Source of the DNA: a virus
Direction: 5' to 3' (one strand)
Virus record (IMG/VR): IMGVR_UViG_3300005435_000050
Coordinates: 1-24,587 of that record
DNA: 24,587 bases
Under the pieces are notes generated by a model. The model searched no databases. It saw only the letters and a list, made by a program, of their open reading frames with translations, and was not told the origin of the DNA. A program made the position numbers and the translations under genes. Shown one piece after another: positions 21,111-24,587 of this stretch; positions within the stretch are counted from its first letter, which is position 1, and each line of letters starts with the position of its first letter.

Positions 21111-21485
21111 TTAGCTAGCTCCGCTACGCTCAGTTCCTGGGTTGCCCGGAGAGGATCCCTGTCCAGGGTTGTAAGTTCCACCGACCGGTGTAGAGCGGAA
21201 TCCACGGATACCCTCACCCGGCCACTTGTTCGCCACACCAGTTCCACCAGCCATAGCGGTGAAGTCCATGCTGTGGCCGTCTAGACCGTCAGAGTCAACC
21301 AGTCCAGTCCAGTTAGCCTCGATAGCACCGGTGTTCGCCGGTACGGAGCCAGACTCGAAAGTGTGCTCGTCTACACGGTTGTGGCCCATGCTGTCCGGCC
21401 CCATGTCACCCTGACGGGGAGGAGTGGGAGGAACTGCATCGGAGAAATCAGGACGCGAGAACTGGCGTCCGCCTGCGTTAGCCAT
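21111..21485 (-). CDS. Gly/Pro/Asp-rich hypothetical protein (124 aa)
   Basis: Starting at ATG 21485 (TAATG with the upstream stop), the product reads MANAGGRQFSRPDFSDAVPP and continues with a polar, Gly-rich sequence containing 'HTFESGSVPANTGAIEANW' and ending 'GQGSSPGNPGTERSGAS'. There is a short run of possible beta strands in the middle (about 45-85), and the rest looks disordered. I trimmed an N-terminal extension (to 21509) because the overlap start is more consistent with the rest of the operon. No family is recognised. It may be a small virion surface or head protein. Confidence 0.7.
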   Translation of the reverse strand: MANAGGRQFSRPDFSDAVPPTPPRQGDMGPDSMGHNRVDEHTFESGSVPANTGAIEANWTGLVDSDGLDGHSMDFTAMAGGTGVANKWPGEGIRGFRSTPVGGTYNPGQGSSPGNPGTERSGAS

Positions 21486-21685
21486 TAGCCAATCACCTTC
21501 TTGCAGCAACTCGTAACGTACGAGTTCTTCTTCTTAGGGTTGGGAACGGCAACCTTAGTTCGCGCTCCACAGTCTTCACATCCCGCTGGATTCTCAAAGA
21601 TGCGGAATGCGCGGACGAATCGGTCGTCCTCGATGCTGATGCCCTGAGACACCATGATCTTCTTAAGTCGGTCTAGGTCTGTCAC
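21485..21685 (-). CDS. Small four-cysteine, putative zinc-ribbon protein (66 aa)
   Basis: Translation starts at GTG 21685-21683, overlapping the portal TGA (GTGA). The N-terminal half is helical (MTDLDRLKKIMVSQGISIED). The C-terminal half holds 'GCEDCGART' (C36, C39) and 'YVTSCCKKVIG' (C60, C61), a spacing that could coordinate one zinc ion in a ribbon-like knuckle. The basic run 'PNPKKKN' lies between the pairs. Small zinc proteins encoded next to portal or terminase genes occur in other phages, but their roles vary. A head-assembly or DNA-binding role would be guesswork. Confidence 0.77.
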   Translation of the reverse strand: MTDLDRLKKIMVSQGISIEDDRFVRAFRIFENPAGCEDCGARTKVAVPNPKKKNSYVTSCCKKVIG

Positions 21686-23478
21686 TGAATCGGAATCTTC
21701 CTCTGAACGTTAGCCTGTAGGTTCGGTGCTCCACTACCACCAGAGAGGCCACTGAGCATCTTCATGATGTCCTGCTGCTGGGGCTGCTGCCCCATCTGGC
21801 CAGGAGGCCCCTGGGGGGCTCCAGGAGGCCCTGGAGGACCGGCCATACCGGGAGGGCCCTGCTGGGCCGTCTGGTCGTCCTGTGGAGGCTGCTTAGGTGG
21901 TGTCCAGGCCTCAAGGATAGCCTGGTGTAGAGGAACCCCAGACTCTCGCTTCTTCATGACAGTAGCGAGCTTGGTGATAGTGTCCATCGGATCAGCACCC
22001 TGTGCAGCCATAGCTGGGATAGCCATAGCCGTTTGAGCAAGCATCTGCTTCAGGGAATCAGTCATCTCTTCGGTGTCGATCTGCTCCATGACCTGATCAA
22101 CGTTAACGTCGAAAGGCAGTTGTCGCAGAGCAAAGTCACGACTGATGAGCTTGTCTCCACGCGCTTGTAGGAGGAACACAAGGGCCCGGTTAGGGTCCAT
22201 TCCCGCAGCCATACCGTAGGTGACATCGACCTGGTATACCCCTGCGATATCACGACTCGGAACATAGGTCTCCTCAAACTGCTGACCGTTGACCTGAACA
22301 CGGATGAAGCGCTGCTTAGTGGGCCAGAACTTCTCATCCATTTCAAAGGCAGCACCAACAGCACGGCGGAGAGCATCACCGATGATCAGCTGGTAGGTGC
22401 GAACCTTGGAGTCAATGGTTCCCATCAACTCTTCCATACCACGACCGGTAACGATCGAGCCAGGAGACTTGCCTGTGGCACCCTCTGGGAAACGAGCACC
22501 GACAGTGATGTCCTGGTTCAGGATCTCTCCCTGCTGCCAAGCAGCCGGAGACATGTCAAGAGCCGGGTAGTGGATGTCCCTACCGTTGTTCGTGCGAATC
22601 ACACGGTCGGGACCGAAAGGAATATTGACCACGTCGCTGGGAACAACCAGCGGCGAGTTGACTGCCTTCTTAGCGGCGCGCATACCCATCTGGGCAAACA
22701 CCGCACGGGCAATCTGGATCCAGATCACATCATCGTACGCGCCGCGATTCTCATCATCAAACTTAGGAGATTCAGCAACGAACACCGGACAACGTCCGAA
22801 CTTGTTCTGGATGCGCATAAGCTCTAGGTTGTCCCTAGAGGGGACGAACCAGATGATGTCTGTGTCATCCATGTAGTTGACAAGTTCGAGCTTCTGGTTA
22901 CTCTCAGCGTGGGTACCCGTTCGTAGCGCGTTGGCTAGATGAGGGAACTTCGCACAGAGCGAGTCCACGTCAGAGTCATACACCTTGAAGAAGTAACGCG
23001 TGCGGGCGTAGACATCTAGTTCGTAGTAGCAGCCCAGCGGATTCTCAAAGCGCAGTCGCGGACCTGCCTGAACTTCCTCATCACCGAAGAACGGTTCAAG
23101 AACGATAGGCAGGAAACTGTAGGTGTTGAGCCAGTCGGAGGCCTCAACAAGGTTGACCTTGATACGAGAGTTCTCAAGGTAGTTATGGGCGATCAGCGTG
23201 CGGCGCTGAGCGTACTTCTTTTGGCGGTCACTAACCATGACTCCGGTTGTGCAGGAGACGGTTGGCATCACGCCGATCTGCTCAGCAGAGTACTGGGCCG
23301 CCACGTTGATGACATTGGAGACGATCGGCTTGGGAAAGTCGTCGGCCAGAAGGCCAGGTGCCACACGGTCAAGCTCAGATGCGCGAACGGCGCGCACCTC
23401 ATTCATACGTAGATCACGAGAATAGTAACGGAGACGTGTCGCGTTTACCTTCTTGGCGATCTCATACACACTGGCCAT
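21682..23478 (-). CDS. Portal protein with collagen-like C-terminal tail (598 aa)
   Basis: The product begins MASVYEIAKKVNATRLRYYS and continues 'DDFPKPIVSNVINVAAQYSA', a segment I associate with actinophage portals. Long alternating helix/strand regions with 'ENPLGCYYELDVYARTRYFF' and a central 'IARAVFAQMGMRAAKKAVNS' follow. Length fits portal subunits, which form the 12-mer ring at the packaging vertex. It sits directly after the terminase gene, the standard order. The C-terminal end contains a Gly-Pro-Pro repeat region (541-563). The start at 23478 gives a TAATG overlap with the terminase stop, and I trimmed a four-residue longer frame. The stop overlaps the zinc-ribbon gene. Protease activity was not seen. 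Confidence 0.88.
   Translation of the reverse strand: MASVYEIAKKVNATRLRYYSRDLRMNEVRAVRASELDRVAPGLLADDFPKPIVSNVINVAAQYSAEQIGVMPTVSCTTGVMVSDRQKKYAQRRTLIAHNYLENSRIKVNLVEASDWLNTYSFLPIVLEPFFGDEEVQAGPRLRFENPLGCYYELDVYARTRYFFKVYDSDVDSLCAKFPHLANALRTGTHAESNQKLELVNYMDDTDIIWFVPSRDNLELMRIQNKFGRCPVFVAESPKFDDENRGAYDDVIWIQIARAVFAQMGMRAAKKAVNSPLVVPSDVVNIPFGPDRVIRTNNGRDIHYPALDMSPAAWQQGEILNQDITVGARFPEGATGKSPGSIVTGRGMEELMGTIDSKVRTYQLIIGDALRRAVGAAFEMDEKFWPTKQRFIRVQVNGQQFEETYVPSRDIAGVYQVDVTYGMAAGMDPNRALVFLLQARGDKLISRDFALRQLPFDVNVDQVMEQIDTEEMTDSLKQMLAQTAMAIPAMAAQGADPMDTITKLATVMKKRESGVPLHQAILEAWTPPKQPPQDDQTAQQGPPGMAGPPGPPGAPQGPPGQMGQQPQQQDIMKMLSGLSGGSGAPNLQANVQRKIPIQ
21790..21858 (-). repeat. Collagen-like Gly-Pro-Pro repeat segment of the portal gene
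   Basis: Codons 541-563 of the portal read GPPGMAGPPGPPGAPQGPPG and then QMG, with Gly at nearly every third position, flanked by Gln/Pro-rich sequence. Collagen-like Gly-X-Y runs in phages can form triple helices, but this one is short and slightly irregular (APQ break). Confidence 0.8.
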
Positions 23479-24587
23479 TAAGCCTCCCACCAGCGACCTG
23501 GATTGATAATCACTGGCTCGGGAAGATCAGGTTGGTTGGTGAAACCCTGTGAAGCCTGATACCAGTCGATATTGATAACTACTTGTTCCTCACGCTCTCG
23601 CTCAGAGAGCCAGCCAGCATCCCAATGCGCAGAGCCATCCTGGAAGTCAAGGAGTTCGCGGCATCGAATCTCACAGAACCATAGAGCCATCACGCAGTCT
23701 TGGACAGGCGCCTTGTTCATGGTAGGCGTAGGGTACCAAGCAACCAGCTGTTCGACAAGGGCTTGGAGACCAGAGTGGTTTCTGCGGCTCGGGAACTCGA
23801 TGGCGTTTCGTCCTTGCTCGAAGCCCTTGAACAAGTTTGCCATAGTAGCGACGCCCCACTGAGTATCCCACTTGTTCTTTCCTGTCGTGTGAGCGGACAT
23901 ACGAACACCACGGGATGCCATCCAGGTGCTCAGGTCCTCATCCTGGAGGATACTAGCCTGGTAGGCGTTGGACTCGATTCGCCATTCATTCACTCCGTAA
24001 CGTCGTGTCCATTCCTTCATGACCGCCGCGATTTGGGCGGGAAGGGCTCCGTGCTGATTCCAAACGTCTAGAACATATCGTCGGCCAGTAGAAAGGTCCG
24101 CCCCGACGACAACCATAGCTGTATAGTTAGTAGCTGCCGGGTCGAGTCCGGCGACCACGTAGAGCCCTGCCATACCTTCTGGACGGACACCGGGGAAGCC
24201 GGGAACAATAACTCCTGGAAGACGGCCACCGTTCGTACAGCCGTCAATCTCTTGCTGTGTGAACGTAGTGGACTGACTGATCTGAGCCTGCATGTATACA
24301 CGTGACCAAGTCTCCGCGCTCATCTGGTTGCGCTTCTCGGCGAGAGCCGGACCATTCCACATAGGGTATAGACCCTGCTCATCTGGCTCTACCTTGTCGA
24401 GCCCCATAGGCTCGACATTAGTCTTAGGCCATAGAGTCTTCCAAGTCTTCGGATCATCCGTCATCTCAAGCACAGCGGGCTGCGAAAGGTAAGTGTAAGG
24501 CGACTCGCCTGTGACATACCACTCGGGCTTTCGGATCTCGGAGTACAGATCCTGGGCGGCGAGTCGGGTGCCAACGATGATAAGCTT
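23478..24587 (-). CDS. Terminase large subunit, C-terminal part (cut by window edge)
   Basis: The frame is open to the right edge, giving 369 residues, so the N-terminal Walker A/B part lies outside the window. Residue 1 is numbered from the last codon in the window. The visible start 'KLIIVGTRLAAQDLYSEI' matches the segment following the ATPase core. The nuclease domain shows 'YVVAGLDPAATNYTAMVVVG' (D149), 'EWRIESNAYQ' (E205) and 'APVQDCVMALWF' (D297), the three acidic positions expected of an RuvC-like metal-dependent nuclease that cuts concatemers during packaging. It is followed by the portal gene with TAATG overlap, as usual for phages. Partial only because of the window boundary. Confidence 0.9.
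   Translation of the reverse strand, partial: KLIIVGTRLAAQDLYSEIRKPEWYVTGESPYTYLSQPAVLEMTDDPKTWKTLWPKTNVEPMGLDKVEPDEQGLYPMWNGPALAEKRNQMSAETWSRVYMQAQISQSTTFTQQEIDGCTNGGRLPGVIVPGFPGVRPEGMAGLYVVAGLDPAATNYTAMVVVGADLSTGRRYVLDVWNQHGALPAQIAAVMKEWTRRYGVNEWRIESNAYQASILQDEDLSTWMASRGVRMSAHTTGKNKWDTQWGVATMANLFKGFEQGRNAIEFPSRRNHSGLQALVEQLVAWYPTPTMNKAPVQDCVMALWFCEIRCRELLDFQDGSAHWDAGWLSEREREEQVVINIDWYQASQGFTNQPDLPEPVIINPGRWWEA

Noticed and set aside
24582-24587. HindIII hexamer AAGCTT at the exact right edge
   Set aside because: It could hint at a cloned fragment end, but the terminase frame is open through it, one six-base match at an edge is weak evidence, and it has no biological meaning here.
1-24587. 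CRISPR array, insertion sequence, integrase/attachment site or antiphage-defence genes
   Set aside because: No spaced direct repeats, transposase or integrase motifs or defence-type domains were seen. The region is a standard late phage operon.

Overview
The window is a contiguous piece of a tailed-phage genome, carrying the late (virion structure and lysis) genes. Every gene I can support is on the minus strand, so transcription runs from high to low coordinates. The host is most likely an actinobacterium, possibly Streptomyces. Several small proteins have sequence patterns I associate with actinobacteriophages, and there is a GH25 muramidase lysin and a cluster of peptidoglycan-active virion proteins. 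I could not run any database search, so the host call is inference. I see no tape measure gene, no tail-assembly chaperone frameshift pair and no tail tube or sheath gene. A putative adaptor and a putative nozzle are present instead, so a short-tailed (podovirus-like) virion is my working model.

Layout in transcription order, right to left. (1) 24587-21682: C-terminal part of the terminase large subunit (cut by the window edge), then the portal protein with a collagen-like tail. (2) 21685-20161: five small proteins (a four-cysteine protein, a Gly/Pro-rich protein, a putative membrane protein, a Pro/Ala/Gln-rich protein and a 73-residue protein). (3) 20201-10454: a large block of probable internal or ejected virion proteins: a 1522-residue protein, a 348-residue protein, an NlpC/P60 peptidase, a lytic transglycosylase and a LysM protein. 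The peptidase and transglycosylase share the same long C-terminal module. (4) 10439-10341: a perfect hairpin with a UUCG loop, then a tRNA-Ala(UGC) gene. (5) 10228-6163: scaffold, major capsid protein (N4 gp56-like), a two-domain structural protein, a lysine-rich H1-like protein and small accessory proteins. (6) 6162-2013: putative adaptor, tail fibre and putative nozzle. (7) 2003-293: lysis region with small membrane proteins, a stand-alone peptidoglycan-binding protein and the GH25 endolysin. (8) 293-1: start of another fibre-like gene, cut by the window edge.

The genes are packed almost without gaps. Nine junctions use the 1-nt overlap TAATG, and four more use GTGA, ATGA or TAGTG, which suggests widespread translational coupling in one or a few long transcripts. 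The largest gene-free stretch is about 225 nt (10229-10453), and it holds the hairpin and the tRNA. The most interesting parts are the peptidoglycan-hydrolase cassette with its duplicated module, the tRNA with its UUCG hairpin inside the structural operon, and the overlapping, split-function lysis genes.
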